64,000 nucleotides of DNA from Vibrio sp. RE88 (GTDB lineage: Bacteria > Pseudomonadota > Gammaproteobacteria > Enterobacterales > Vibrionaceae). The stretch lies in NCBI RefSeq assembly GCF_013113835.1, contig NZ_VTYQ01000014.1:23434-87433 (forward strand). Reading direction: 5' to 3'. The notes under the pieces were generated by a model. That model made no database searches and was not told the origin of the DNA. It was given only the letters and a program-made list of their open reading frames with translations. Positions 7,939 through 17,966 of the stretch are shown piece after piece; within the stretch, counting starts at the first letter, position 1, and every line of letters starts with the position of its first letter. A program made the position numbers and the translations under genes.

Positions 7939-10503
7939 GTGAAAGCTGAACAAAAACACACTCCCATGATGCAGCAGTACCTCAAATTGAAGGCTGAAAA
8001 TCCGGATATATTGCTGTTCTATCGAATGGGAGATTTCTATGAGCTTTTTTATGACGATGCCAAGCGTGCATCTCAGTTACTTGATATCTCGCTGACCAAA
8101 CGTGGAGCCTCCGCTGGAGAACCCATTCCTATGGCTGGTGTTCCGTTTCATGCGGTAGAAGGGTATCTGGCTAAGCTCGTTCAGCTCGGTGAATCAGTGG
8201 CTATCTGTGAGCAGATTGGCGACCCAGCCACCAGTAAAGGACCGGTGGAACGCCAAGTCGTTCGTATTGTGACGCCGGGTACAGTCACTGACGAAGCACT
8301 GCTCTCGGAACGGATTGATAACCTCATCGCGGCGATTTATCACCACGATGGTAAATTTGGTTACGCCACACTGGATGTGACCTCTGGCCGCTTCCAACTG
8401 ATGGAACCGGAAACCGAAGAAGCGATGGCGGCAGAACTGCAACGTACCGCCCCTCGTGAACTGCTCTTTCCAGAAGACTTCGAACCAGTAGAATTGATGG
8501 CTGCACGTAACGGTAATCGTCGTCGCCCGGTGTGGGAGTTCGAACTGGATACCGCTAAACAGCAGTTAAACCAGCAGTTTGGTACTCGTGATTTGGTTGG
8601 TTTCGGCGTGGAACAGGAACATCTAGGGCTATGCGCCGCTGGCTGTCTGATCCAGTACGTGAAAGACACACAGCGTACCGCTCTGCCTCATATCCGCTCC
8701 CTAACTTATGATCGTCAGGATCATTCCGTCATTCTCGACGCGGCCACTCGTCGCAATCTGGAGATCACTCAGAACTTAGCGGGCGGGACTGACAATACAC
8801 TCGCCGAGGTCATTGATCATACTGCGACGCCTATGGGTAGCCGAATGTTGAAACGTTGGCTTCATCAGCCAATGCGTGACATCAGTACGCTCAACCATCG
8901 CCTAGACGCGATCAGTGAACTGAAAGAACTGACTCTGTTTACTGACTTACACCCAACTCTCAAACAAATTGGCGACATCGAGCGTATCTTGGCGCGTCTT
9001 GCTTTGCGCAGCGCCCGCCCTCGTGACATGGCGCGCTTACGCCATGCTATGCAGCAATTGCCTGAATTGGCAGAGACAATGGGCACACTTGCTCACCCTT
9101 ACCTCACCAAGCTAGGGCAATATGCGGCGCCACAAGAAGCCGTTTGTGAGCTGCTTGAACGTGCCATTAAAGAGAACCCACCGGTGGTGATCCGAGACGG
9201 TGGCGTGATTGCTGAAGGGTACAATGCCGAGCTCGACGAATGGCGAAAACTCGCCGATGGTGCGACTGAGTATCTGGAAAAAATGGAACAGGATGAACGT
9301 GAACGCCATGGCATCGATACGCTCAAAGTCGGCTACAACAATGTTCACGGATTCTTCATCCAAGTCAGCCGCGGACAAAGCCACCTAGTACCTCCGCACT
9401 ATGTGCGCCGTCAAACGTTGAAAAATGCAGAGCGCTACATCATTCCTGAGCTGAAAGAGCACGAAGATAAGGTTCTTAATTCCAAATCTAAGGCACTGGC
9501 GCTTGAGAAACAGTTATGGGAAGAACTATTTGATCTTTTAATGCCTCACTTAGAAAAGCTGCAGAATTTGGCCTCCGCTATTTCCCAAATAGATGTGCTG
9601 CAAAACCTTGCAGAGCGGGCGGACAGCTTAGATTACTGCAGACCTGTGATGAGTCAAGAGCCTGGTATTCACATCCAGTCAGGGCGCCACCCTGTCGTTG
9701 AGCAAGTGATGGATGAACCTTTTATTGCCAATCCGATAGAGCTCAATCCACAGCGTAAGATGCTGATCATCACCGGCCCGAACATGGGCGGTAAATCAAC
9801 CTACATGCGCCAGACTGCCCTGATTGCGCTAATGGCCCATATCGGTTCTTACGTACCGGCTGAATCGGCTCAAATTGGTTCGATCGATCGCATCTTTACC
9901 CGTATTGGGGCATCCGATGATCTTGCCTCTGGCCGTTCTACTTTCATGGTAGAGATGACTGAAACGGCTAACATCCTCCACAATGCGACGACCAATAGTC
10001 TAGTACTGATGGATGAAATCGGTCGAGGCACCAGTACTTACGATGGTCTTTCTCTCGCTTGGGCGAGTGCCGAATGGTTGGCAAAAGAGCTTGGTTCAAT
10101 GACCTTGTTTGCCACCCACTACTTTGAGCTGACCGAGCTGCCAAACCAGATTCCTCATTTAGCGAACGTCCACCTAGATGCGGTGGAACATGGCGATACC
10201 ATAGCCTTCATGCACGCCGTTCAAGAAGGTGCAGCGAGCAAATCGTACGGCCTTGCTGTGGCAGGGCTGGCTGGTGTGCCAAAGAGTGTCATTAAAAATG
10301 CCCGAGCAAAACTGACTCAGCTTGAGCAACTCAGTCAAGGAGAAAGCAGCTGCGTCACCAGCAGTGCGGTCGATATTGCTAATCAACTGAGCCTGATTCC
10401 AGAGCCAAGCGAAGTGGAAGAAGCTCTTTCTGGCATCGACCCTGATGATTTAACGCCACGTCAGGCACTGGAAGAGTTGTACCGATTGAAAAAGTTGCTG
10501 TGA
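7939..10503 (+). CDS. mutS: DNA mismatch repair protein MutS
   Basis: MutS recognises base mismatches and small loops and, with MutL, starts strand-specific repair. The 854-residue protein matches the family from end to end. The mismatch-probing Phe-x-Glu lies in RMGDFYELF (about residues 29-37), the Walker A GPNMGGKST is near 613-621, the Walker B LVLMDEIGRGTSTYDG near 688, and the DDLTPRQALEELY tail ends the protein. The start is a GTG; residues after it quickly join the conserved HTPMMQQYLKLKAENPDILLFYRMGD block, so the N-terminus is slightly shorter than in E. coli. It stands alone, facing lptG across a shared hairpin terminator. Confidence 0.98.
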   Translation: MKAEQKHTPMMQQYLKLKAENPDILLFYRMGDFYELFYDDAKRASQLLDISLTKRGASAGEPIPMAGVPFHAVEGYLAKLVQLGESVAICEQIGDPATSKGPVERQVVRIVTPGTVTDEALLSERIDNLIAAIYHHDGKFGYATLDVTSGRFQLMEPETEEAMAAELQRTAPRELLFPEDFEPVELMAARNGNRRRPVWEFELDTAKQQLNQQFGTRDLVGFGVEQEHLGLCAAGCLIQYVKDTQRTALPHIRSLTYDRQDHSVILDAATRRNLEITQNLAGGTDNTLAEVIDHTATPMGSRMLKRWLHQPMRDISTLNHRLDAISELKELTLFTDLHPTLKQIGDIERILARLALRSARPRDMARLRHAMQQLPELAETMGTLAHPYLTKLGQYAAPQEAVCELLERAIKENPPVVIRDGGVIAEGYNAELDEWRKLADGATEYLEKMEQDERERHGIDTLKVGYNNVHGFFIQVSRGQSHLVPPHYVRRQTLKNAERYIIPELKEHEDKVLNSKSKALALEKQLWEELFDLLMPHLEKLQNLASAISQIDVLQNLAERADSLDYCRPVMSQEPGIHIQSGRHPVVEQVMDEPFIANPIELNPQRKMLIITGPNMGGKSTYMRQTALIALMAHIGSYVPAESAQIGSIDRIFTRIGASDDLASGRSTFMVEMTETANILHNATTNSLVLMDEIGRGTSTYDGLSLAWASAEWLAKELGSMTLFATHYFELTELPNQIPHLANVHLDAVEHGDTIAFMHAVQEGAASKSYGLAVAGLAGVPKSVIKNARAKLTQLEQLSQGESSCVTSSAVDIANQLSLIPEPSEVEEALSGIDPDDLTPRQALEELYRLKKLL

Positions 10504-10511
10504 TAAACAGT

Positions 10512-10540
10512 AAAACGGCTGCCGATGGCAGCCGTTTTTA
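10512..10540. terminator. Bidirectional terminator between mutS and lptG
   Basis: A perfect 12-bp stem (AAAACGGCTGCC / GGCAGCCGTTTT, 3-base loop) starts 9 bases after the mutS stop. The A-run on one side and T-run on the other allow it to serve both mutS and the convergent lptFG operon. Confidence 0.9.
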
Positions 10541-10555
10541 TTTCAGAAGTCGTGT

Positions 10556-11626
10556 TTAGAGCTTTCTTCGCAAGAGAGCTAGCGCCACTGTCAGGAAGAC
10601 AATACTTGGCATCACAGCACCAAAAACTGGTGGGATACTGTAAACCAGACTGAGTGGACCAAAGAACTCACTAGAGATATAGAAGGTAAAACCCGCCACT
10701 ACACCAGATAGGATACGTGCCCCCATGGTAACACTACGTAGCGGTCCAAAGATAAACGACAGCGCCATCAACATCATAACGGCAATGGAAAACGGTTGAG
10801 TCACTTTGCGCCACAGAGCCAGCTCATAACGCGAAGCATCCTGCTCTGAAGCTTTCAAATACGTCACGTAATCATAAAGACCACTGAGTGATAACTCTTC
10901 GGGTTTCACTGTCACGACAGCGAGCTTGTCAGGCGCTAAAGAGGTCGTCCAACGATACTCAGGCAAACTGGTTTTGGTGATTTCCACTTCATCCGCCATT
11001 TCAGTCAACTGCACATCTTTCATCACCCAAGTGTTGTCAGATAAGTAATCCACTTCGGCTGCATGCACCACACTTTCCAACTGTTTGTCGTCGTTGTAGC
11101 GCCACATGCTCAAACCGTATAGCTTATCGTCTTCAACTTTACCGATAAAGATAAAATCGTTGGCATCCCGGGCCCACACTCCAGTCCGCACTGACATAAT
11201 GGCACCACCAGATGTGGTAAACGCACGCAGATCGCGCGCCATTTTCTGTGCCTGAGGTGCGCCCCATTGACCAAGCAAAGTCACAAGAACCATCAGAGGC
11301 ACTGCCGTTTTCAAGACCGACAGGCCGATATCCAGCTTGGAATAGCCAGCAGCCTGCATCACCACCAACTCGGAACTTGACGCCAGCATACCTAGTCCAA
11401 TCAAAGCACCTAGCAAAGCCGCCATTGGGAAGAACATTTCGATATCACGCGGAATACTTAGTAACACGTAAAACAAGGCTTGCAGCAAGTCATAACTGCC
11501 CTGCCCCACTTTACGTAGCTGTTCAACGTATTTGATGATGGCAGACAGGCCAACAAAGGTCGCCAATACGAGCGACGTCGTGGCGATAATGGTTCTGCCA
11601 ATATAAAGATCGAGAATTTTAAACAC
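10556..11626 (-). CDS. lptG: LPS export ABC transporter permease LptG
   Basis: LptG pairs with LptF in the inner membrane. With the ATPase LptB (encoded at 52277-53002 here) they extract lipopolysaccharide and pass it to LptC and LptA. The 356-residue sequence shows the YjgP/YjgQ pattern: membrane segments in the first ~110 residues, a periplasmic beta-jellyroll (about 130-265), then three C-terminal membrane segments. It begins only 3 bases after the lptF stop, so the two are one transcript. Length and order are standard for the family. Confidence 0.96.
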   Translation of the reverse strand: MFKILDLYIGRTIIATTSLVLATFVGLSAIIKYVEQLRKVGQGSYDLLQALFYVLLSIPRDIEMFFPMAALLGALIGLGMLASSSELVVMQAAGYSKLDIGLSVLKTAVPLMVLVTLLGQWGAPQAQKMARDLRAFTTSGGAIMSVRTGVWARDANDFIFIGKVEDDKLYGLSMWRYNDDKQLESVVHAAEVDYLSDNTWVMKDVQLTEMADEVEITKTSLPEYRWTTSLAPDKLAVVTVKPEELSLSGLYDYVTYLKASEQDASRYELALWRKVTQPFSIAVMMLMALSFIFGPLRSVTMGARILSGVVAGFTFYISSEFFGPLSLVYSIPPVFGAVMPSIVFLTVALALLRRKL

Positions 11627-11629
11627 GGC

Positions 11630-12733
11630 TTATGCTGCCTTCTTTCTTTGTCTTAGTTTGTCTTTAAAGCGTCGCATTGGAATACTGTCCATCGAATTGA
11701 TCCCTATTGCGGTCAGCAGCAAGGCCGCGTTAATCGGCCACATACCGATAAACGATGGGATAGAACCATCTTCTAGCGCCGACTTAGTGGCACTGATCGA
11801 AAGGAAGTACGCCAAATAGATGAGAATCGCTGGGCCCATTTTAGCGAAGCGTCCCTGACGCGGGTTAACCGCTGACAACGGGACGACCAGCATAGTCAGA
11901 AGCGGAATACAGACAACCAGAGAGATGCGCCATTGCAATTCGGCCTGAGCGCGCGGATCTGGGTTAGACACCAACTGCATCGTCGGGATAGCTTCCCAGT
12001 CACGCCCTTTCGGCTTCACATCTCGCTGGCCAATCAAGCCTTCATACTGGTCAAAGTCGGTCACCATGTAATCAACGCGCGTTGGTACACCTTCATAACG
12101 TGTACCGTCGTACATGCGAATAACCTGACGTCCATCACTCAGTTCTTTCACCTCACCAGATTGCGAGAAGGACACACTTGGCAGAATTGAATCACGTGGG
12201 CGCATCTGAGCCACAAACACATGTTTGAGCTGCTTGCCTTCAATATCATCGATAAAGACCACAGAAGATCCGTCCGGCGTGCCTTGGAACTGACCTTTCT
12301 GCAATAGGTCAACACTGTTCTCCGCTTCGACTTCTTCCTGAAGTTGAATCAGCTTTTCCTGACTCATCGGAGAAAATACAAACGCATTGGCTGCAGCAAT
12401 CACACCAGTAATCACCGCAAGATAGAGTGCGGCGCGAATAAGAAACTTATTTCCTATTCCAGTCGCATTCATAACGGTTATTTCACTTTCTGCATACAGT
12501 CGGCCAAAAGTGAGCAAAATACCGAGAAAAAGACTCAATGGCAGCATTAACAGCCCCATTGACGGCATACTCAAACTCACATAGTGCATAACCAGACCGG
12601 CGGGAATATCCCCGTCCGAAGCATCCGCTAAAACTTTGATCAATTTTTGGCTTAAAAACACTAAAAACAGGATAAAAAATATCGCTAACTGGCTCTTGAG
12701 TGTCTCGCGGATCAAATATCTAACAATAATCAC
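11630..12733 (-). CDS. lptF: LPS export ABC transporter permease LptF
   Basis: This 367-residue partner of LptG has the same fold: an N-terminal membrane bundle starting MIIVRYLIRETLKSQ, a periplasmic jellyroll in the middle, C-terminal membrane segments and a basic tail (RRFKDKLRQRKK). It is the first gene of the lptFG operon. Its promoter must lie in the 191-base gap shared with the divergent pepA, as in E. coli. Confidence 0.96.
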   Translation of the reverse strand: MIIVRYLIRETLKSQLAIFFILFLVFLSQKLIKVLADASDGDIPAGLVMHYVSLSMPSMGLLMLPLSLFLGILLTFGRLYAESEITVMNATGIGNKFLIRAALYLAVITGVIAAANAFVFSPMSQEKLIQLQEEVEAENSVDLLQKGQFQGTPDGSSVVFIDDIEGKQLKHVFVAQMRPRDSILPSVSFSQSGEVKELSDGRQVIRMYDGTRYEGVPTRVDYMVTDFDQYEGLIGQRDVKPKGRDWEAIPTMQLVSNPDPRAQAELQWRISLVVCIPLLTMLVVPLSAVNPRQGRFAKMGPAILIYLAYFLSISATKSALEDGSIPSFIGMWPINAALLLTAIGINSMDSIPMRRFKDKLRQRKKAA

Positions 12734-12755
12734 GCTGAAATTACCTATACAAAAC

Positions 12756-12782
12756 TTGTTTTTTTAATTGAATCACTATAAT
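12756..12782 (+). promoter_or_regulatory. Candidate pepA promoter
   Basis: A perfect -10 hexamer TATAAT lies at 12777-12782, with TTGTTT at 12756-12761 as a poor -35 box and a short 15-base spacer. It would give a leader of about 135 bases before the pepA ATG. Seen in sequence only; the -35 match is weak. Confidence 0.4.
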
Positions 12783-12924
12783 TTCCCGTTGAACCTTTTA
12801 TTTTTAAATTTTTTGGCTAACTGTTAACGCGCTTATTTAAAAGTAGTTCCGATTAAGGAATCAACAAGTAAGACGCCATTATCTAACATTTAGTTCTATT
12901 TGTCTTCAGGATGTAGGAGTACGC

Positions 12925-14433
12925 ATGGAGTTCAGTGTAAAGAGTGGTAGCCCGGAAAAGCAACGTAGTGCATGTATCGTTGTGGGTGTATTCGAACCAC
13001 GTCGCCTTTCTCCAGTTGCTGAACAGCTCGATAAAATCAGCGACGGCTATATCAGTTCACTACTTCGCCGTGGTGATCTGGAAGGTAAACCAGGGCAGAT
13101 GCTACTGCTGCATCAAGTACCAGGTGTTTTGTCTGAGCGCGTTTTGCTTGTCGGTTGTGGCAAGGAACGTGAGCTAGGCGAACGTCAGTACAAAGAAATT
13201 ATTCAGAAAACCATCAATACCTTGAACGAGACAGGTTCAATGGAAGCGGTATGCTTCCTAACAGAGCTGCACGTGAAAGGTCGTGACACATACTGGAAAG
13301 TGCGTCAGGCAGTCGAAGCAACCAAAGATGGCTTGTACACTTTCGATCAGTTTAAGAGCGTTAAGCCGGAAACGCGTCGCCCGCTACGTAAGCTGGTATT
13401 TAACGTACCAACACGTCGTGAGCTAAACCTAGGTGAAAAAGCAATCACACACGGTCTGGCGATCTCTTCTGGTGTTAAAGCATCGAAAGATCTTGGCAAC
13501 ATGCCGCCAAACATCGCCAACCCTGCTTACCTTGCTTCTCAGGCGCGTCGTCTGGCTGATGACTACGACACCATCACAACCAAGATTATTGGTGAGCAAG
13601 AGATGGAAAAACTAGGGATGACTTCATACCTAGCGGTAGGCCGCGGCTCTAAGAATGAATCTATGATGTCTATCATGGAGTACAAGGGCAACCCAGATCT
13701 AGAAGCGAAGCCAATCGTGCTGGTTGGTAAAGGTCTGACTTTTGATTCAGGCGGCATCTCACTTAAGCCGGGTGAAGGCATGGATGAGATGAAGTACGAC
13801 ATGTGTGGTGCGGCATCTGTTTTCGGTACCATGAAGTCTCTGGCGAAACTGAACCTACCAATCAACGTCATTGGTGTTCTTGCTGGCTGTGAAAACATGC
13901 CGGGCAGTAATGCTTACCGTCCAGGTGACATTCTGACAACAATGTCAGGTCAAACTGTTGAGGTACTGAATACCGACGCTGAAGGCCGTTTGGTTCTTTG
14001 TGATGCGCTGACTTACGTTGAGCGCTTCGAACCAGATTGTGTGGTAGACGTAGCAACGCTAACAGGTGCTTGTGTGATTGCACTGGGTCACCACATTAGC
14101 GGTGTTATCTCTAACCACAACCCACTGTCTCATGAACTGGTTAATGCTTCTGAGCAAGCCAGTGACCGCGCATGGCGTCTACCAATGGCAGACGAATACT
14201 ATGAGCAACTGAAGAGCCCGTTTGCTGACATGGCAAACATCGGTGGTCGCCCTGGCGGTACGATTACAGCGGGTTGCTTCCTGTCTAAGTTTGCTAAGAA
14301 ATACAACTGGGCACACGTCGACATCGCAGGTACTGCGTGGAAGTCTGGCGCAGCAAAAGGCTCAACAGGCCGTCCGGTCTCAATGCTTGTCCAGTTCTTA
14401 CTGAACCGCAGTGGCCAAGAGACAGAAGAGTAA
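12925..14433 (+). CDS. pepA: Leucyl aminopeptidase PepA (M17)
   Basis: PepA is a hexameric two-metal aminopeptidase that removes N-terminal residues such as Leu. In E. coli it also binds DNA as XerB and as a regulator of carAB. The 502-residue protein has the N-terminal macro-like domain followed by the M17 catalytic domain, with VGKGLTFDSGGISLKPG and the signature NTDAEGRLVL near residues 349-358. The Cys-rich MKYDMCGAASVFG block is also present. An ATG with upstream GGAG is the start. It is divergent from lptFG, as in other gammaproteobacteria, and followed by holC and valS. Confidence 0.98.
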   Translation: MEFSVKSGSPEKQRSACIVVGVFEPRRLSPVAEQLDKISDGYISSLLRRGDLEGKPGQMLLLHQVPGVLSERVLLVGCGKERELGERQYKEIIQKTINTLNETGSMEAVCFLTELHVKGRDTYWKVRQAVEATKDGLYTFDQFKSVKPETRRPLRKLVFNVPTRRELNLGEKAITHGLAISSGVKASKDLGNMPPNIANPAYLASQARRLADDYDTITTKIIGEQEMEKLGMTSYLAVGRGSKNESMMSIMEYKGNPDLEAKPIVLVGKGLTFDSGGISLKPGEGMDEMKYDMCGAASVFGTMKSLAKLNLPINVIGVLAGCENMPGSNAYRPGDILTTMSGQTVEVLNTDAEGRLVLCDALTYVERFEPDCVVDVATLTGACVIALGHHISGVISNHNPLSHELVNASEQASDRAWRLPMADEYYEQLKSPFADMANIGGRPGGTITAGCFLSKFAKKYNWAHVDIAGTAWKSGAAKGSTGRPVSMLVQFLLNRSGQETEE

Positions 14434-14450
14434 TTTCTGAACAAATTCTA

Positions 14451-14472
14451 AAGGGCCGAAAGGCCCTTTTTT
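14451..14472 (+). terminator. pepA terminator
   Basis: A 7-bp stem AAGGGCC/GGCCCTT with a GAAA tetraloop runs into six T residues, 17 bases after the pepA stop. The holC start follows within 15 bases, so holC transcription probably depends partly on read-through or a promoter overlapping this hairpin. Confidence 0.85.
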
Positions 14473-14485
14473 ATTCGGAATGATT

Positions 14486-14935
14486 ATGCCAAACGCGACG
14501 TTTTACATCATTAAGCCCGATTCACCGCAAGCCAACCGACAAGGCTTTGAACAATATGTTTTGTTTCTGGCTGGTCACTTTGCCAAACAAGGCGCTAAGG
14601 TGTATCTCCATTGCCATGATAAGCAGCATGCTGAGCAGTTAGCGGAATGTTTCTGGCAAGTGGATGCTGAGCAATATCTGGCTCATAACCTCACTGGTGA
14701 AGGGCCTAAATATGGCACAGGCATTGAAATCGGATACCAAGGCATTAAGCCCTCATGGAACCGTCAACTGGTAATAAATTTGGCGGAAAATGAGACAACC
14801 TTTGCGAACAAGTTTGCAGAGGTGGTAGACTTCGTCCCTTGCGAAGAAAAAGCCAAGCAACTGGCGCGAGAACGATATAAAATCTATCGCCAAGCGGGTT
14901 ATCAGCTACAAACGATCGACATCGCACACAACTAA
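14486..14935 (+). CDS. holC: DNA polymerase III chi subunit HolC
   Basis: Chi links the polymerase III clamp loader (through psi) to single-strand binding protein. The 149-residue product begins MPNATFYIIKPDSP and carries typical chi features (GQKVYLHC-like strand, Ala/Glu helix, ending YRQAGYQLQTID). An in-frame ATG six bases upstream exists, but GGAA lies at better distance from the ATG at 14486. It sits in the conserved pepA-holC-valS order. Confidence 0.9.
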   Translation: MPNATFYIIKPDSPQANRQGFEQYVLFLAGHFAKQGAKVYLHCHDKQHAEQLAECFWQVDAEQYLAHNLTGEGPKYGTGIEIGYQGIKPSWNRQLVINLAENETTFANKFAEVVDFVPCEEKAKQLARERYKIYRQAGYQLQTIDIAHN

Positions 14936-14937
14936 TG

Positions 14938-14991
14938 GTCAATCCTTATAGCTAAGCTCTCCTTCTAGAGAGTTCACTTATAAAGATTGAC
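14938..14991 (+). other. Long imperfect inverted repeat in the valS leader
   Basis: GTCAATCCTTATA (14938-14950) pairs with TATAAAGATTGAC (14979-14991) at 12 of 13 positions. An inner stem CTCTCC-TTCT-AGAGAG is enclosed. There is no T-run, so it is not an obvious terminator. It fills most of the holC-valS gap and may be a leader RNA structure. Confidence 0.5.
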
Positions 14992-15031
14992 TTAGAATTA
15001 AACCAGACCTATCTGCAGAATATCTATAGCT

Positions 15032-17905
15032 ATGGAAAAGACATACAACCCAACTTCAATTGAACAAGCTTTATACCAAGCTTGGGAAGAGAAAGGCTAC
15101 TTTAAGCCACACGGTGACACGACGAAAGAATCATACAGCATCATGATCCCGCCACCGAACGTCACTGGTAGCCTACACATGGGCCACGCGTTCCAAGATA
15201 CAATCATGGATACTCTGATCCGTGCTGAACGTATGAAGGGCAAAAACACCCTTTGGCAGGTAGGTACTGACCACGCTGGTATCGCTACTCAGATGGTTGT
15301 TGAGCGTAAAATCGCAGCAGAAGAAGGCAAAACCAAACATGACTACGGTCGTGATGCCTTCATCGACAAGATCTGGGATTGGAAGAACGAATCGGGTGGC
15401 ACAATCACTAAGCAGCTTCGTCGCCTAGGTGCATCGGTAGATTGGGACCGCGAGCGTTTCACAATGGATGATGGACTATCTAACGCGGTTCAAGAAGTCT
15501 TCGTTCGCCTGTATGAAGAAGACCTGATCTACCGTGGTAAGCGTCTAGTAAACTGGGATCCGAAACTGCACACTGCAATTTCTGATCTTGAAGTTGAAAA
15601 CAAAGATAAAAAAGGCCACATGTGGCACTTCCGCTACCCGCTAGCGGATGGCGTGAAGACAGCAGAAGGTAAAGACTACATTGTTGTTGCGACGACTCGT
15701 CCTGAAACCATGCTTGGTGATACGGGTGTTGCTGTAAACCCTGAAGATCCACGTTACAAAGATCTGATCGGCAAAGAAATTCTTCTTCCTGTCGTTGAGC
15801 GTCGTATCCCTATTGTGGGTGACGAGCACGCTAATATGGAGAAAGGTACTGGTTGTGTGAAGATCACTCCTGCGCACGATTTCAATGACTACGAAGTGGG
15901 TAAGCGCCACCAGCTACCAATGATCAACATCCTAACTTTCAACGCAGACATCCGTGACGCGGCTGAAGTCTTCACCACTAACGGTGAAGCAAGTGATGTG
16001 TACTCAACTGAGCTACCAGCGAAATACCACGGCATGGAGCGCTTTGCTGCGCGTAAAGCGATCGTTGCAGAATTTGAAGAGCTAGGCCTTCTAGACGAAA
16101 TCAAAGATCACGACCTGACTGTTCCTTACGGCGACCGTGGCGGTGTGGTTATCGAACCAATGCTAACTGACCAATGGTACGTACGTGCAGCACCTCTTGC
16201 AGAGCCTGCTGTTAAAGCGGTTGAAGATGGCGAAATCCAGTTCGTTCCTAAACAGTACGAAAACATGTACTTCTCTTGGATGCGTGACATTCAAGACTGG
16301 TGTATCTCTCGTCAGCTTTGGTGGGGTCACCGTATCCCGGCTTGGTACGACAACGACGGCAACGTTTATGTAGGTCGTACTGAAGAAGAAGTACGTGCAA
16401 ACAACAACCTTGCACCTGTCGTAGTTCTTCGCCAAGACGACGACGTACTCGATACCTGGTTCTCTTCTGCGCTATGGACTTTCGGTACTCAAGGCTGGCC
16501 TGAGCAAACTGAAGACCTGAAGACATTCCACCCTTCAGACGTACTAGTAACGGGCTTCGACATCATCTTCTTCTGGGTTGCGCGTATGATCATGATGACC
16601 ATGCACTTCAACAAAGATGAAAACGGTAAGTCACAAGTACCATTTAAGACAGTTTACGTAACGGGCCTAATCCGTGACGAAAACGGCGACAAGATGTCTA
16701 AGTCTAAGGGTAACGTACTTGACCCTATCGACATGATCGATGGTATCGACCTTGAATCCCTAGTAGAGAAACGTTGTGGCAACATGATGCAGCCTCAGCT
16801 AGCGAAGAAGATCGAGAAGAACACGCGTAAGACATTCGAGAATGGTATCGAACCATACGGTACTGACGCACTGCGTTTCACACTGGCTGCTATGGCTTCT
16901 ACTGGCCGTGACATCAACTGGGATATGAAGCGTCTTGAAGGTTACCGTAACTTCTGTAACAAGCTATGGAACGCAAGCCGTTACGTACTGATGAATACAG
17001 AAGAGCACGATTGTGGTATGTCACTGTCTGCTGAAGAACGCGCGAACCTAGAGTTCTCTCTAGCGGACAAATGGATTGAATCTCAGTTTGAGCTGGCTGC
17101 GAAAGAGTTTAACGCTCACCTAGACAACTTCCGTCTAGACATGGCAGCAAACACGCTTTACGAATTCATCTGGAACCAATTCTGTGACTGGTACCTAGAG
17201 CTGACTAAGCCAGTTCTTTGGAAAGGCACTGAAGCTCAGCAAGTTGCGACTCGCCACATGCTGATCACGGTACTTGAGAAAACGCTTCGTCTAGCTCATC
17301 CAGTGCTTCCTTACATCACTGAATCTATCTGGCAGAGCGTGAAGCCTCTAGTAGACGGTGTTGAGGGCGACACTATCATGACTCAAGCGCTGCCTCAGTT
17401 TAACCAAGAGAACTTCAATGCAGAAATCGTAGAAGATATCGAATGGGTTAAGACCTTCATCACCGCGATCCGTAACCTACGTGCCGAGTACGATATTGCA
17501 CCAAGCAAAGGTCTATCGGTAATGGTTAAGGTTGCTGATGAGAAAGATGCTGCGCGTATCGAAGCAAACAAGACAGTACTCAGCTCACTGGCTAAACTAG
17601 ATGAAATCAAAGTACTGGCTGAAGGTGAAGAGACCCCAGCTTGTGCAACTAAACTGGTTGAGAAATCTGAGCTGATGATCCCAATGGCGGGTCTGATCGA
17701 CAAAGATGCAGAGCTTGCTCGTCTTGATGGCGAAATCAAGAAAACGCACGGCGAAATCAAACGTATCGAAGGTAAACTAGGTAACGAAGGTTTCGTTGCT
17801 AAAGCGCCTGAAGCGGTTGTTGCGAAAGAACGTGAAAAGCTAGAAGGTTACCAAGAAACCTTAATCAAGCTTGAAGAGCAGAAGACAACCATCGCGGCAC
17901 TGTAA
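15032..17905 (+). CDS. valS: Valine-tRNA ligase ValS
   Basis: ValS charges tRNA-Val with valine and edits mischarged threonine. The 957-residue class I synthetase has the HIGH-type motif in PPNVTGSLHMGHA (about 38-50), an inserted CP1 editing domain with TTRPETMLGDTGVAVNP, the KMSKS motif in GDKMSKSKGNV near residue 555, an anticodon-binding helical domain and a C-terminal coiled coil (KKTHGEIKRIEGKL...). Codon use is strongly biased to CGT, CTA and AAC, as in highly expressed genes. The bases before the ATG lack a good Shine-Dalgarno match. Confidence 0.98.
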   Translation: MEKTYNPTSIEQALYQAWEEKGYFKPHGDTTKESYSIMIPPPNVTGSLHMGHAFQDTIMDTLIRAERMKGKNTLWQVGTDHAGIATQMVVERKIAAEEGKTKHDYGRDAFIDKIWDWKNESGGTITKQLRRLGASVDWDRERFTMDDGLSNAVQEVFVRLYEEDLIYRGKRLVNWDPKLHTAISDLEVENKDKKGHMWHFRYPLADGVKTAEGKDYIVVATTRPETMLGDTGVAVNPEDPRYKDLIGKEILLPVVERRIPIVGDEHANMEKGTGCVKITPAHDFNDYEVGKRHQLPMINILTFNADIRDAAEVFTTNGEASDVYSTELPAKYHGMERFAARKAIVAEFEELGLLDEIKDHDLTVPYGDRGGVVIEPMLTDQWYVRAAPLAEPAVKAVEDGEIQFVPKQYENMYFSWMRDIQDWCISRQLWWGHRIPAWYDNDGNVYVGRTEEEVRANNNLAPVVVLRQDDDVLDTWFSSALWTFGTQGWPEQTEDLKTFHPSDVLVTGFDIIFFWVARMIMMTMHFNKDENGKSQVPFKTVYVTGLIRDENGDKMSKSKGNVLDPIDMIDGIDLESLVEKRCGNMMQPQLAKKIEKNTRKTFENGIEPYGTDALRFTLAAMASTGRDINWDMKRLEGYRNFCNKLWNASRYVLMNTEEHDCGMSLSAEERANLEFSLADKWIESQFELAAKEFNAHLDNFRLDMAANTLYEFIWNQFCDWYLELTKPVLWKGTEAQQVATRHMLITVLEKTLRLAHPVLPYITESIWQSVKPLVDGVEGDTIMTQALPQFNQENFNAEIVEDIEWVKTFITAIRNLRAEYDIAPSKGLSVMVKVADEKDAARIEANKTVLSSLAKLDEIKVLAEGEETPACATKLVEKSELMIPMAGLIDKDAELARLDGEIKKTHGEIKRIEGKLGNEGFVAKAPEAVVAKEREKLEGYQETLIKLEEQKTTIAAL

Positions 17906-17924
17906 ACCAGTACCATAGATAGAG

Positions 17925-17952
17925 AAAAGGCAGCGAATTCGCTGCCTTTTTT
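17925..17952. terminator. Terminator between valS and the M48 peptidase gene
   Basis: The palindrome AAAAGGCAGC-GAATTC-GCTGCCTTTT followed by T residues lies 19 bases after the valS stop and, read the other way, 14 bases past the M48 gene. Its A- and T-runs suit both directions. Confidence 0.9.
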
Positions 17953-17966
17953 ATCTCTGTGATTCG

